DNA of 64,000 bases from Nicotiana tabacum (lineage: Eukaryota; Streptophyta; Magnoliopsida; Solanales; Solanaceae): the NCBI RefSeq assembly GCF_000715075.1, contig NC_134089.1:67066697-67130696 (forward strand). Reading direction: 5' to 3'. Positions 45,214 to 55,190 of this stretch are shown piece by piece. A program made the translations under genes and the position numbers. Under the pieces are notes generated by a model, which searched no databases, was not told where the DNA came from, and was given only the letters and a program-made list of their open reading frames with translations. Numbering within the stretch: position 1 is the stretch's first letter; each line of letters begins with the position of its first letter.

Positions 45214-46123
45214 TCACCACTTTTCCTTCCACTTTGATGATATGAATTGTGCCCCCATTTTGCATCAATTTTTTTGTCACGTTCATGGGGCGGTGGTGTG
45301 AAAATTGAGGAACCAAGTAATAGATATAGCATCTTGCACTTCTTGGCCCTTAAGTGAGGAATGTTGTTTTGCCTTTTTGGTGTTGCAAATTTTAGAATAT
45401 AAGGGTCTTGTTCTTCATCAATACATCTCTCCAAAGGCTCGATATCCATATCTCCATCCAAACATAATGTAGAAAAATGTGTATAATGAGGTCCAACACG
45501 CCCCAACTCCAAAACTGCATTATTTTTGACATCCACAATAATGTATACTTCCTCAACCTCAGCATCACCCAAAAGAACATGGTCTAATAATTGGTATTCT
45601 AGTTTTAGCTCCTCAATTTGACCTAAAAGATCTTTTTCAGCTTCACATAACTCATCACTAAATTGTTGGGCGTTAGATGCAACAACATTTGCACTCAATT
45701 GAGCCTCCAAGTCGCGAATAGAATTTCCAAATTGGTCGATCTCTTGTCCCAGTTTAGCTCTTCCTTCTATAAATTGTTGCATCTCATTCGTAATTTTCTC
45801 GCAGAAACCTCCATATTCCTCTAATAATTTCATGTGCATATCAAGAATGCGAACATCATGTTCCACATCATCCAATTCGTTACTCCTGTCAAACTTACAA
45901 GAATTATTAGAATCAATATAAGAAGAGATTGGAGTAGGATAACAACACTTAGGACAATTATTCTAATTACCACCACAAATAGTACAGGATTGAGATGGTG
46001 CACACAACTCGGTATTGGGAATATTTTGACAATATTGCCATAAGTGGGTCCTTTACAATATGGACAAGGATCACAGAAACAAGAATACTTACTATCGCAT
46101 CACTTTTCGTTCAAAAATGCCAT
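45214..46123 (-). CDS. Unknown Cys-rich/coiled-coil ORF of element D
   Basis: Best copy of the protein described at 8140-9050. The continuous part covers 45872-45270 and encodes DDVEHDVRILDMHMKLLEEY, CEKITNEMQQFIEGRAKLGQ, EIDQFGNSIRDLEAQLSANV, EKDLLGQIEELKLEYQLLDH, EVEEVYIIVDVKNNAVLELG and CIDEEQDPYILKFATPKRQN. A one-base deletion near 45255 shifts the frame, so it reads through the ancestral stop and the hairpin cassette to 45078. Upstream, the ATG at 46121-46123 is followed by the TGA, frame change and TAG also seen in C. The middle is predicted helical by composition. No protease, polymerase, integrase or CCHC signature. Not recognised; possibly a gag substitute. Confidence 0.6.
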
Positions 46124-46207
46124 ATAAAAAAAATACTAACTACACTGCACTAAAATTAAATAGATAAAAAGTAAAAATCTAATCTAGTAAAATAATTAAT
46201 TTCTAAG

Positions 46208-46225
46208 TCCCCGGCAACGGCGCCA
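46208..46225 (-). promoter_or_regulatory. Primer binding site of element D
   Basis: Minus-sense TGGCGCCGTTGCCGGGGA, 6 nt from the LTR terminus at 46232. Confidence 0.88.
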
Positions 46226-46231
46226 AAAACT

Positions 46232-46929
46232 TGTTGCTCCCAAACACACACACAAGTATACGTGGTCGAAAAGTAAATAGGATTATAAGTCTAGATATTG
46301 TACCCATAGGGACTTGTAAATTAACTATCAACTAAATTAAACCACACAATTAATCTATTTAAGAGAATCCTAAAGTATGAATATTTAACTAAAATAAATC
46401 TAGAGTAACAAATTAAGAGATTAAAGAAAACAACGACAAACTTAAAGACGAATTCAATGTGAGTGAATATTCTAGAGCTATGGATTAACTAACAATCTCA
46501 TTGAGGTTTCCACTTAAATCGTCTAATTAATTTATCTAGTTTATTGATTGACGGGGTTAATATTGCTCGTAGCCTTCTCCCAAAGTACAACTCGCCTATT
46601 TAAGCTAACCTAATGCCTATATTCCTATGGAAGTAGGATTAACAAGAACGCATTTATAATTTCCGTATAGTAACCAAGCAAGGCGATTAGGTATATTCCT
46701 ATCCTAACAGAAAATTCGCCCCCGCTCAGAGTTAAGATCTTGCTCTACTCAATCTTATATGCAATCTAGAATTCCCTCTCCCGAGTTCAATCCTAGATTC
46801 GTAGATAGTATTCAATTGGTGATCAAGCAATCAAATAATTAAGCGCAAGATTGAATAAATAAACCAATATGATAAGAACAATTCAAGCTTCAAACCACAA
46901 CGTTCATGTAGCACCCAAAACATTAGAAC
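46232..46929 (-). mobile_element. 5' LTR of element D, distal part
   Basis: Ends GGGAGCAACA (minus) at 46232. About 92-95 percent like 7087-7800. Interrupted at 46929 by element E; the target bases GAAC are duplicated at 53233-53236. Confidence 0.85.
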
Positions 46930-47628
46930 TGTTACGCGGTGCCTTCCTGAGATTCCTTGGAATGGCGACGTAAGGCTAAGCAACTTATGTCAGTGCAGTT
47001 GCTGTCCGCCAACTGAGGTCCCCTCCGTACGCTAGACTAGATTGTCAGTGTCGTACGGGAAAACCAATGTCAAGAGCAATTGAGAGAACATGAATGAGAA
47101 TTGAGAATGAAAGAAAGCTTGATTGCATTAATGAAAGCTATTACAGAAAGGCAACGCGGTGTCGAGGGGGAGAGACACCAGTACAGAGAATTGTTTGCTT
47201 GCTAGAAAGTTTGATTGCTTGATCCCCCCTAATAATGCTTAAAAAAAATAATCCAAAGCTACAAGACTAGACTTGATTAAGCTAGAGAAACATAATGGAA
47301 GTACATGGAATAAAACTACTCTATATTTACAATGAAAAAGACTTAGTTTGCTATAAGGCAGAAAACAGGTCCGTTATCGGCAGCATAGTCTTTGGCATCA
47401 GGGTCTGCGCGCGCGGCGTTGTCTGCGCGCGCGGCGCTATTGGCATCTTCCTGTGGTTGGGCGCTGGAGAGGGATATCGGTGGGGCGACAGAGGCACATG
47501 CGCGCTTGTCACTTGGCGCGGCCAAGACCACGGGGCCGTCCGTGGCGCTAGGCATTGGAAGGCTTGCTAGGACGCCACGGGGCACGCCCAAGGGGTCATG
47601 GGGCACGGCTGGAAAGCCGCCCATGACA
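46930..47628 (-). mobile_element. 3' LTR of chromovirus E
   Basis: 699 bp, minus-sense TGTCATGGGCGGC to GCGTAACA. The polypurine tract (minus-sense GGTGGGGGAGAA) precedes it at 47629-47640. It carries the last ~95 codons of the pol frame and a GC-rich block with tandem TCTGCGCGCGCGGCG words (47400-47440). About 20 differences from the 5' LTR by hand count. Confidence 0.93.
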
Positions 47629-48086
47629 TTCTCCCCCACCTGAGTTGGCGACGTCCTCGGCGCCTTACTTGCAAGATAATCTTCAATTAGGCTCTTGTAG
47701 GCTTTGAGGTTTGTTCCCCTCTCCCAAGTGTTCTCCTCTGTATCACAGCCCTGCCATTTCACCAAGAACTCTTGGTGATCTTTCCTTGAGGCATGAATCA
47801 CTCTATCATCAAGGATAGCTTCAACACGCCTTTTCCCGGTTGAATTGGGCCCTCGAATACTGGGTATTGTGAGCTGGCTCCTTGAAGGATCCTCCGTATC
47901 TTCCCGAAAAGGTTTCAGGAGGCTGACATGGAAGACATGATGAATTTTCCACCAAGCTGGGGTATCCACCCGGTATGCAACTTTCCCAATACGCCTTTCA
48001 ATGGACAAGGGTCCGATATATTTTTGCAATAAGCGAGGGTCATAGACCTCTGCAAATAAGTAACACTTTGGAATTTTGACCATCAC
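47343..48086 (-). CDS. Integrase C-terminus, chromodomain and LTR-encoded tail (E)
   Basis: 247 open codons. Residues about 1-60 are the integrase C-terminal GPLSIERRIGKVAYRVDTPA and VFHVSLLKPF module. Residues about 88-145 are a chromodomain (VEAILDDRVI, HQEFLVKWQGCDTEENTWER, LIEDYLASK), which chromoviruses use to target chromatin. The rest (GENVMGGFPAVPHDPLG to GPVFCLIAN) is encoded inside the 3' LTR and is Ala/Pro/Asp-rich. The chromodomain aromatic cage is partly recognisable (W of VKW and ENTW). The lineage resembles Galadriel/Tntom1, by recollection of motif style only. Confidence 0.85.
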   Translation of the reverse strand: MMVKIPKCYLFAEVYDPRLLQKYIGPLSIERRIGKVAYRVDTPAWWKIHHVFHVSLLKPFREDTEDPSRSQLTIPSIRGPNSTGKRRVEAILDDRVIHASRKDHQEFLVKWQGCDTEENTWERGTNLKAYKSLIEDYLASKAPRTSPTQVGENVMGGFPAVPHDPLGVPRGVLASLPMPSATDGPVVLAAPSDKRACASVAPPISLSSAQPQEDANSAARADNAARADPDAKDYAADNGPVFCLIAN

Positions 48087-48911
48087 TTTGTCTCCTAATT
48101 GGTATTCAACAAAGCGACGATTCTAATCAGCATGCCTCTTCATCCGCTTTTGAGCCTTGACAAGATAGCTCCGCACTATCTCCAAATTTTGCTTCCACTC
48201 TTTAGAGAAGCTAGCAACTCGAGGAGATTTAGACATATTTGGTGCGTTGACTGTGTGTGGGAGTAGCGGTTGTTGTCCGGTAACAATTTCAAAAGCGCTT
48301 TTGTTTGTACTAGAGCTCTTTTATGAATTGAAACATAGTTGAGCATCATCCAGAAGCTTCACCCAATTCTTCTGCGATCCGGTTACAAAATGACGGAGAT
48401 ATTCCTCCAACATACCATTGAACCGCTCTGTCTGGCCATCAGATTATGGATGAAAACTTGAGCTGTGACTCAGCTTCGACCCAAGGCACTTAAAGAGTTG
48501 GGTCCAAAAGTTGCTAGTGAAGCGTGAGTCACGATCAGTAACAATGTCTTTGGGTAGGCCCCAATATTTGACGACATGAGAGAAGAAGAGTCGAGTTGTA
48601 TCTTCTGCTGATATATATTGTGGGGAAGCAATAAAGGTAGCATATTTGGAAAACCGATCTACCACAACCAAGATAGTTGTTAGATCTCCGACCTTGGGCA
48701 ATCCGGTGATGAAATCCAGGGAAACACTAACCCAAGGTCTATTTGGGACAGCTAGTGGTTCCAAGAGTCCCGCCTATGTTAAGCGGTCTGACTTGTCCTT
48801 CTGGCATACTAGACAAGTCTTCACATACTGAGCAACGTCATCGGCCATTTGAGGCCAATAATATGCACGGCGAAGTAATGCCATGGTGCGTTCTTCACCG
48901 GGATGGCCGGC
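48087..48911 (-). pseudogene. Integrase core of chromovirus E
   Basis: RPWVSVSLDFITGLPKVGDL holds the first catalytic Asp and DIVTDRDSRFTSNFWTQLFK the second. The zinc finger lies at about 48890-48780 (YVKTCLVCQKDKS). Stops near 48909, 48774, 48446, 48321 and 48125 interrupt it. Several are single C-to-T or G-to-A changes of Gln, Arg or Trp codons. Confidence 0.85.
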
Positions 48912-49382
48912 CTACAGAGTATCATGACATTCCGCCAGAAGAGTCCTTCGTAGATCTCCTCCTTTAGGAACATAAAGTCGGTTCCCTTTTACTTTCAAAA
49001 AACCATCTTCCATATAGAACTGGCGAGTCTTGCCTTGTCCTACCAAATCAACCAAATACTGTGCAGCAGGGTCTTTGATGAGTAGATCTTGTATCTGGTC
49101 CTTGATGGAGGTGGCTACTTCGATCCCCCTTAGGGTGGCGAGTAAGCACAGCGATGCTAGATCAGCTCTCCGACTGAGCGCATCAGCAACATGATTGGTC
49201 TTCCCACTTCGGTACTCCAGGTTGAAGTGGAATTCAGCTAGGAGTTCCTGCCACCTGGCCTGTCGACCATTCAACTTCGGTTGGGTCATGAAATGGCTAA
49301 CATCTGTGTTGTCTGTCTTGACCACGAATGGGGTTCCCAGCAGATAGTGCCTCCAGAGGCGCAAGCAGTGGACGACAGCCAA
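48912..49382 (-). pseudogene. RNase H C-terminus and integrase start of E
   Basis: 156 open codons: VVHCLRLWRHYLLGTPFVVK, TDNTDVSHFMTQPKLNGRQA, YRSGKTNHVADALSRRADLA, then the linker to the HHCC finger (LLAECHDTL). The upstream end is destroyed by the inverted rearrangement at 49417-49593. Confidence 0.88.
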
Positions 49383-49416
49383 TAATTCTTTCTCATGGGC
49401 GGCATAGCGCCGCTCT

Positions 49417-49593
49417 GCATCTTGTAGCGTACGAGAGCCGGAAGCTAAAAGAAGGGCATAGTGGACGAGGGCATCTGACTATGCCCTCGGTGGCGTCTTG
49501 CTACAAGAAGGGCATCTTGTAGCGTACGAGAGCCGGAAGCTGAATAAGATGCCCTTCTTGTAGCAAGACACCACCGAGGGCATAGTCAGATGC
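49417..49593. repeat. Large imperfect palindrome inside E pol
   Basis: Arms 49470-49513 and 49549-49593 are inverted copies (plus-strand GACTATGCCCTCGGTGGCGT and its complement), with a spacer repeating TTGTAGCGTACGAGAGCCGG, which also occurs at 49422. The RNase H phrase VAYESRKL is therefore present in the wrong orientation. Confidence 0.9.
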
Positions 49594-51378
49594 ATCTGTT
49601 TGTACTTCGAATGGCTTGGCCAGATCAGGAAGGGCCAAGACGGGGCTACTAGACATAGCCACTTTCAATGCGTTGAAGGCCTCCGCTCGCTTGGGTCCCC
49701 ATTCCCAAGGCGTGACCTTCTTGAGGAGTTCTGTCAATGGTACTGCAATGAGGGAGTAGTTTTTCACGAATCGCCGATAGAAATTGCATAGACCAAGGAA
49801 CGCCCTCAAGGCGTGGATATCCTTAGGTGGCGGCCAATTTGTGATTGCCTGAATCTTCTGCTGGTCCATCTTGATCCGCCCTTCCTCGATGACATGTCCG
49901 AGGAAGTCAATTTGCTTTTGAGCAAAGGAGCACTTAGATAGCTTCGCATATAATTCATGCTCCCGCAATCGAGCTAGGACCTTCCGCAAGTGCATCAGGT
50001 GTTCCTCCAATGTTTGGCTATATACCACAATGTCATCCAAGTAGACCACCACGAATTCATCAATGTACTCTCGGAAGACTTGGTTCATCAAAGTGCAAAA
50101 TGTAGCTGGGGCGTTAGTCAAGCCAAATGGCATAACCAGGAAATCGTACGACCCATATCTTGTCACACAGGTCGTCTTGTACTCATCACCCTCTGCAATC
50201 CGAACTTGCCAATAACCTGTCTCCAGGTCTATTTTGGTGAACACCGTCGTACCACCCAGTCTATCGAACAAGTCTGCCATTAGCGGAATAGGGTACTTGT
50301 TCTTCACAGTAATTTTGTTTAGAGCCCGATAGTCCACACAGAGTCGTAGACTACCATCATGTTTCTTTTGGAATAGCACAGGGGACCCGTATGGGGATTT
50401 GGAGGGCACGATAATCCCTGTGTCTAGCATTTCCGTCAATTGTCTCCGAAGCTCGGTGAGTTCGGGTTGTGACATTCTGTAAGGTGCCCGGCCAGGTGGC
50501 TTCGCGCCCGGCACCAGCTCAATTTCATGGTCCACAGTGCGCCTAGGCGGTAGTCGCTTTGGCATGTCTTGTGGCATGACATCTTCAAACTCTAGTAGTA
50601 GCTCCTTCACGGGTTCAGGAATGGGACCCGAGGAGCATTCTACATCTTCGATGCAGAGGGTTTCCAGGAATGTGGGTTCATTTCTTTTGACCCCCTTCTT
50701 CAACTGCAAGGCCGAGATGTTTTCAACGGCCATCTTCACAGGCATGCACGGGATAATGCAGGGCTTGGTCCCGTTTGCTCCCATCATCAGTAACATGTCA
50801 GCATACGGTACAGGCATGGTGTTGGTTTGCCTCAGGAATTCCAATCCCACTATCAACTCGAAGTCATTTATGATCACCACGCGCAGGTTGAATTTTCCTT
50901 CGTAAGGGCCAAGCTTCATCGGTACTTCTTTGGCTATTCCACCCACTGGCTGGGGAGGTGAGTTGATAGCTTTGACACGGCCTCTACCTTTCCCTACAAC
51001 TAGACCAAGGCGCTCCACCTGAGTCGAGGCTAAGTAGTTGTGGGTAGCACCCGTGTCTACCATGGCCCGAATGGGCTTGCCATTCACCTTTATCTCAACG
51101 AACATTAAGGTCCTCTCGTGCTTAAGAGGAGTCTCATCATCCGCCTTCTTTTTCCCTTTCTTGGTGACTGGACATGGGTCCTTCTTCTTACGGATACCAG
51201 CACTAGTCTCTGCTAATGCCTCAGAAATGGAGCCAACAATTGCATTGAAAGCACCTACTGGTTCAGTCTGATCCGCATCGTCTGAATCGTCATCCGTCCC
51301 ATCATCAAAAGTCTGATGGGCGTTCATCTGTGCATGTGGGCACTCATTGTTCCAATGTGGTCCGCGCAATGACGGCAT
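49501..51378 (-). CDS. Protease, reverse transcriptase and RNase H start of chromovirus E
   Basis: 625 codons uninterrupted. Start of the frame overlaps the gag zinc knuckle (GPHWNNECPH). Protease: IRAMVDTGATHNYLAS with the D-T-G triad near residue 110. RT: VDYRALNKITVKNKYPIPLM, MPFGLTNAPATFCTLMNQVF, EFVVVYLDDIVVYSQTLEEH with the catalytic YLDD, and FLGLCNFYRRFVKNYS. RNase H begins QTDASDYALGGVLLQEGHLI and then runs into the palindromic rearrangement. The Met shown at 51378 is only the frame start; translation in life would come from gag. Catalytic residues are all intact, so this domain block is the best preserved in the window. Confidence 0.9.
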   Translation of the reverse strand: MPSLRGPHWNNECPHAQMNAHQTFDDGTDDDSDDADQTEPVGAFNAIVGSISEALAETSAGIRKKKDPCPVTKKGKKKADDETPLKHERTLMFVEIKVNGKPIRAMVDTGATHNYLASTQVERLGLVVGKGRGRVKAINSPPQPVGGIAKEVPMKLGPYEGKFNLRVVIINDFELIVGLEFLRQTNTMPVPYADMLLMMGANGTKPCIIPCMPVKMAVENISALQLKKGVKRNEPTFLETLCIEDVECSSGPIPEPVKELLLEFEDVMPQDMPKRLPPRRTVDHEIELVPGAKPPGRAPYRMSQPELTELRRQLTEMLDTGIIVPSKSPYGSPVLFQKKHDGSLRLCVDYRALNKITVKNKYPIPLMADLFDRLGGTTVFTKIDLETGYWQVRIAEGDEYKTTCVTRYGSYDFLVMPFGLTNAPATFCTLMNQVFREYIDEFVVVYLDDIVVYSQTLEEHLMHLRKVLARLREHELYAKLSKCSFAQKQIDFLGHVIEEGRIKMDQQKIQAITNWPPPKDIHALRAFLGLCNFYRRFVKNYSLIAVPLTELLKKVTPWEWGPKRAEAFNALKVAMSSSPVLALPDLAKPFEVQTDASDYALGGVLLQEGHLIQLPALVRYKMPFL

Positions 51379-52467
51379 CCTGAAGGAGGCTTCCTCCCCC
51401 GATCATTGTTGTTAGACGCAACACTGTTGCTGCCTGTGGAGGGAGCCTTAGGTTTGCTTGAGCTCCGATCTCCCCCACTTCTGCTAGGGCTACCATTGCT
51501 AGACTGGCCCCCTTTGAATCCCGCTCGGGCAGGCGGTTGAGGCCTATCCTTCCGAGCTTCCATTTGATAGTCCCCAAGGCATTCAGCTGCTTGGATCGCC
51601 TTGGGAATGGTATCTACCCGTTGTGTTTGTAGCTCCATACGGGCATAAGGTTTCAGCCCTTCTAGGAAACTGAAGAGCTTGTCTTTGTCCCCCATGTCAC
51701 GTATGCTTAGCATGAGCGCGAAGAATTCCCGCACGTAGTCCCGCACAGATTTGGTCTGGCGGAGCTCCCGTAGCTTTCTCCTTGAATTGTATTCAACATT
51801 TTTGGGGAAGAACTGTAGGCGGATAGCTGCCTTCAGTTCTGCCCATGTTTCGAGAGCATCTTCACCGGCCTTTATGGCTTCGTATTTCACCCGCCACCAG
51901 AGTTTAGCATCACCCTGAAGATACATGGCAGCAGTTGCTACCTTCTTAGCTTCTTCTAGACCCCCAACAGCATCGAAATATTGTTCGAAATCAAAGATGA
52001 AGTTCTCCACTTCCTTGGCATTCCTAGCTCCACTGTATGGCTTTGGCTCAGGAATTTTCAGTTTTTGTGTCGCGGAAGTGGGGTTTGCAGTGCCCTCGAT
52101 CTGGTTTCCACCGCCTTGCAGTAGGCCCTGTAAAACAACATTGACAACATTGAGCTTGTCTGTCAAGTCGTCAATAGTTTGTTGCATGGCAGTCACCCTG
52201 TCTGTAAGCTAAATCCTCGGCACGCTCCTGTTGGAGTCCCTCGAATTTGCCAAAAATTTCAGTTGCCTCTGTGGCTGCCGTTTGCCGATCTCCCTCGGAG
52301 TCACGACTGATGTTTTCTATGTCAACTTCGGCCTGGACCACCCTGCGGTCCAAGTCATCCAACCTTTGCCCTAGGCTGGTTCTTAGTTCAGGCACCGTAT
52401 CCATGATGGGCAGTAATCCGTCAACCGTCTGTTCAAGCGCCGCATTGCGTTCCCCATGATTCACCAT
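51324..52467 (-). pseudogene. gag of chromovirus E
   Basis: The first ATG after the PBS is at 52465-52467 (MVNHGERNAALEQ). The frame shifts once near 52200, then 290 codons follow: MTAMQQTIDDLTDKLNVVNV (coiled coil), KLKIPEPKPYSGARNAKEVE, NFIFDFEQYFDAVGG, LWWRVKYEAIKAGEDALETW, LRELRQTKSVRDYVREFFAL. This is the capsid retrotrans_gag domain. A Ser/Arg-rich basic tail follows, then a CCHC knuckle (CRHCAGPHWNNEC) interrupted by a one-base frame change near 51365, which may be a lesion or the gag-pol junction. Confidence 0.88.
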
Positions 52468-52519
52468 GGTCAGAAATGGTGGTAATGGAAATGCGTTCCC
52501 TCGTCCGATGTCGAGCCTA

Positions 52520-52533
52520 GGCTCGGATACCAA
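52520..52533 (-). promoter_or_regulatory. Primer binding site of chromovirus E
   Basis: Minus-sense TTGGTATCCGAGCC next to the LTR terminus. Like the Met-type PBS of the H elements with C in place of A at one position. Confidence 0.8.
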
Positions 52534-52534
52534 C

Positions 52535-53232
52535 TGTTACGCAGCGCCTTCCTGAGATTCCTTGGAAGGGCGACGTAAGGCTAAGCAACTGATGTCAGTG
52601 CAGTTGTTGTCCGCCAACTGAGGTCACCTCCGTATGCTAGACTAGATTGTCAGTGTCGTATGGGAAAACCAATGTCAAGAGCAATTGAGAGAACATGAAT
52701 GAGAATTGAGAATGAAAGAAAGCTTGATTGCATTAATGAAAGCTATTACAGAAAGGTAACGCGGTGTCGAGGGGGAGAGACACCAGTACAGAGAATTGTT
52801 TGCTTGCTAGAAAGTTTGATTGCTTGATCCCCCTAATAATGCTTAAAAAAAATAATCCAAAGCTACAAGACTAAACTTGATTAAGCTAGAGAAACATAAT
52901 GGAAGTACATGGAATAAAACTACTCTATATTTACAATGAAAAAGACTTAGTTTGCTATAAGGCAGAAAACAGGTCCGTTATCGGCAGCATAGTCTTTGGC
53001 ATCAGGGTCTGCGCGCGCGGCGTTGTCTGCGCGCGCGACGCTGTTGGTATCTTCCTGCGGTTGGGCGCTGGGGAGGGATATCGGTGGGGCGACAGAGGCA
53101 CATGCGCGCTTATCACTTGGCGCGGCCAAGACCACGGGGCCGTCCGTGGCGCTAGGCATTGGAAGGCTTTCTAGGACGCCACGGGGTGCGCCCAAGGGGT
53201 CATGGGGCACGGCTGGAAAGCCGCCCATGACA
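52535..53232 (-). mobile_element. 5' LTR of chromovirus E
   Basis: 698 bp, same termini as the 3' LTR. It contains the same 93-codon open frame (52947-53228) with five amino-acid differences from the pol tail. Followed by GAAC (53233-53236), matching 46926-46929. Confidence 0.93.
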
Positions 53233-53738
53233 GAACTAATGAACTATGAAATTAAAAGAAGAAAAGAGAAGAAAAACTAGTTAGAAGCCTCATCCAAGTG
53301 TGTTGTGTGTTCCTCCAGGTAAATTCTCCTTCAAAGTATGTTAGATATCCTCCAAATTAGGTTTAGAATCCCTTTTATACAAGTTGGGACCATATGGCAC
53401 CGAAATAACCTTGTCCCAAATGAAGAAGGAAAAATCTTGTACCCAGTGTCTAGGGCAGCGCCTTGCGCTGGCCCTGGTGCAAAATGTAGTAGCGTTTTTT
53501 GCGTTCTTCAATTCCAATTCCATGCTTGATTGTATTTCCCTTTTCTTGTGTCTTACACTTGGGGGGGGGGCAAAAACCAAAGGGTGTCCCCCCTTTTGTC
53601 TTCTTTTCTATTTTTTTTATTCAATTTTGCTCCAAATCTCTTCATATTCAAATCTCTACATAATTAAAATATAATATTAAGAAAAAAGCGATATAATTAA
53701 TACCCAAAAGATGATTAAAAGTTCTATAATGTGAGGCA
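53233..53738 (-). mobile_element. 5' LTR of element D, proximal part
   Basis: Resumes the D LTR after element E. TATA box TATAAAAGG (minus) at 53371-53379, with a small GC-rich block (53440-53480, CAGCGCCTTGCGCTGG) about 60 nt upstream of it. The outer limit near 53738 (minus-sense TGCCTCACATT) is my best guess. Confidence 0.7.
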
Positions 53739-54250
53739 ATAATGGTTATATATGTATTTTCTGCCGAACATCAGACGGCTCTCGTGGGGTGTATCCATGG
53801 TCGTCCCATGATGGCATTGTATGCAGTGTCCTAGTACTTGATATGGAATCTCATCTCTAGAGTTACTCCGCCAGCGAGAAATGGATGCATGATTTCTCCC
53901 GAAGTCCGTTCAACTGAATTATTACAACCAGTTATTGTAATGCAATGTGGCACTATCTCATTCTCGAGTCCCGCCTGTGCGAGCACTCAGGGATGGATGA
54001 TGCATGCTCCACTTCTATCATCCACCATAATTCTCTCAACATCGGTATCTAAAATTCGTATAGTAATGACAAGTGCATCATTATGAAGGAAAGCCAAAGC
54101 ATCAGCACCTGACTCATCGAATGTGATATTTTTTTCAAATTCGTCTTACCCTTTATGTGTGATCGATCTTTTGAGCTTGTGGGTCGTGGTGAATTTGATG
54201 ACATTGATAGATGCATCGCCGCTGCCACAATAATCATATTGATGGTATGA
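53739..54250 (-). pseudogene. Tat/Ogre-type protease region (element I)
   Basis: Weak similarity to the Tat protease and its flanks: the minus strand near 53860-53770 reads around a GRPW-like sequence (ATGGGACGACCATGGATA). Heavily broken; no complete active site found. Position directly after gag supports the call. Confidence 0.55.
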
Positions 54251-54251
54251 G

Positions 54252-55190
54252 CTAGTGAAGGGGGCTTTGGCGGGCCTGGGAATTCTCAACCCCATGCCAA
54301 GGTGTTCCTGCTTTTGTTGCTGGTAGTTCTTTTAGGTGCCCTTGCTGTAGCAAGTTTGCCACGTCTAGCCTTAGGGCGATGCAATATTCTATTTTGTGTC
54401 CATGTTCTTGGTGGAACTCGTAGAGGGCGTGAGATTTCCTTGTATTTAGGTTCGACCTCATCTTGGGTGGCCATTTAAATTTTGTTCGGAGCTTCTCGAG
54501 AGCATAGACCACTTCTATAGGCGATACACAAAATTTTTGAGCAGATAACAAGGGGGAATACCTTGATTATTCCTGTGAGTGCCTGATCATAGCTTAGAGA
54601 GGCAATCTTCATAACGAAAGGAGAGAACGGGGGTCCTGACATAGGGTTGGTGTCGTTCCCTGCCCCGCCGTGACACTGGATGGTCTCTCCTCGTACTACC
54701 TCTTTGTTATTTCCTAGGCTCAGATTGTACCGAGGTGAGCCATCAAGTTGGTTCGTTGAGGTCGTCATCACCTAGTCTGACCTCGGCACAGTAGGAATTA
54801 TGGATATCGTCCCAAGTGGTTGGTGGATACTTCATCAGCCAACTCAGAAGCTTTTTGGTCCCTCGAACCTTCTTGCTCAACCCATTCTGAAAGGCTCCCC
54901 ACTACCATCCCTTCAAAAACATTTGGTAAGATCATCCTCACCCTATTGAATCGGGCGAGGAAGTCCCTTAGTCCCTCTCCTGAGGACTGCTTAATGGCAA
55001 AGATGTTATTTACTCTTGTTTCAGCTTTCTTGGCCCTAGTGTGCGTCGTCACGAACTTGTTAGCCATTTTTCCAAATGTTTCTATGGAACGGGATGGTAA
55101 CTGTGAATAACATGTCAACGCCCCTCTAGTGAGGGTTTCGCCAAATATTTTTAGCAAGATGGAGGTCACCTACTCTTTGGTCAAGTCGTT
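54252..55190 (-). pseudogene. Tat/Ogre-type gag (element I)
   Basis: SRSIETFGKMANKFVTTHTR, AKKAETRVNNIFAIKQSSGE, GLRDFLARFNRVRMILPNVF (55110-54900) is the capsid core. Then WPPKMRSNLNTRKSHALYEF, HQEHGHKIEYCIALRLDVAN and LLQQGHLKELPA (54500-54300) is the Tat-type zinc-finger-like region, in which the first Cys is replaced by Tyr (ALYEFHQEHGH). Several frame changes between the two blocks. Confidence 0.85.

Noticed and set aside
49328..49522. Plus-strand frame encoding VAYESRKL
   Set aside because: It is the inverted duplicate of RNase H sequence in the palindromic scar, not a separate gene.
52468..52533. Gag frame extended upstream to the PBS of element E
   Set aside because: The extension has no ATG and overlaps the PBS; the first ATG is at 52467.
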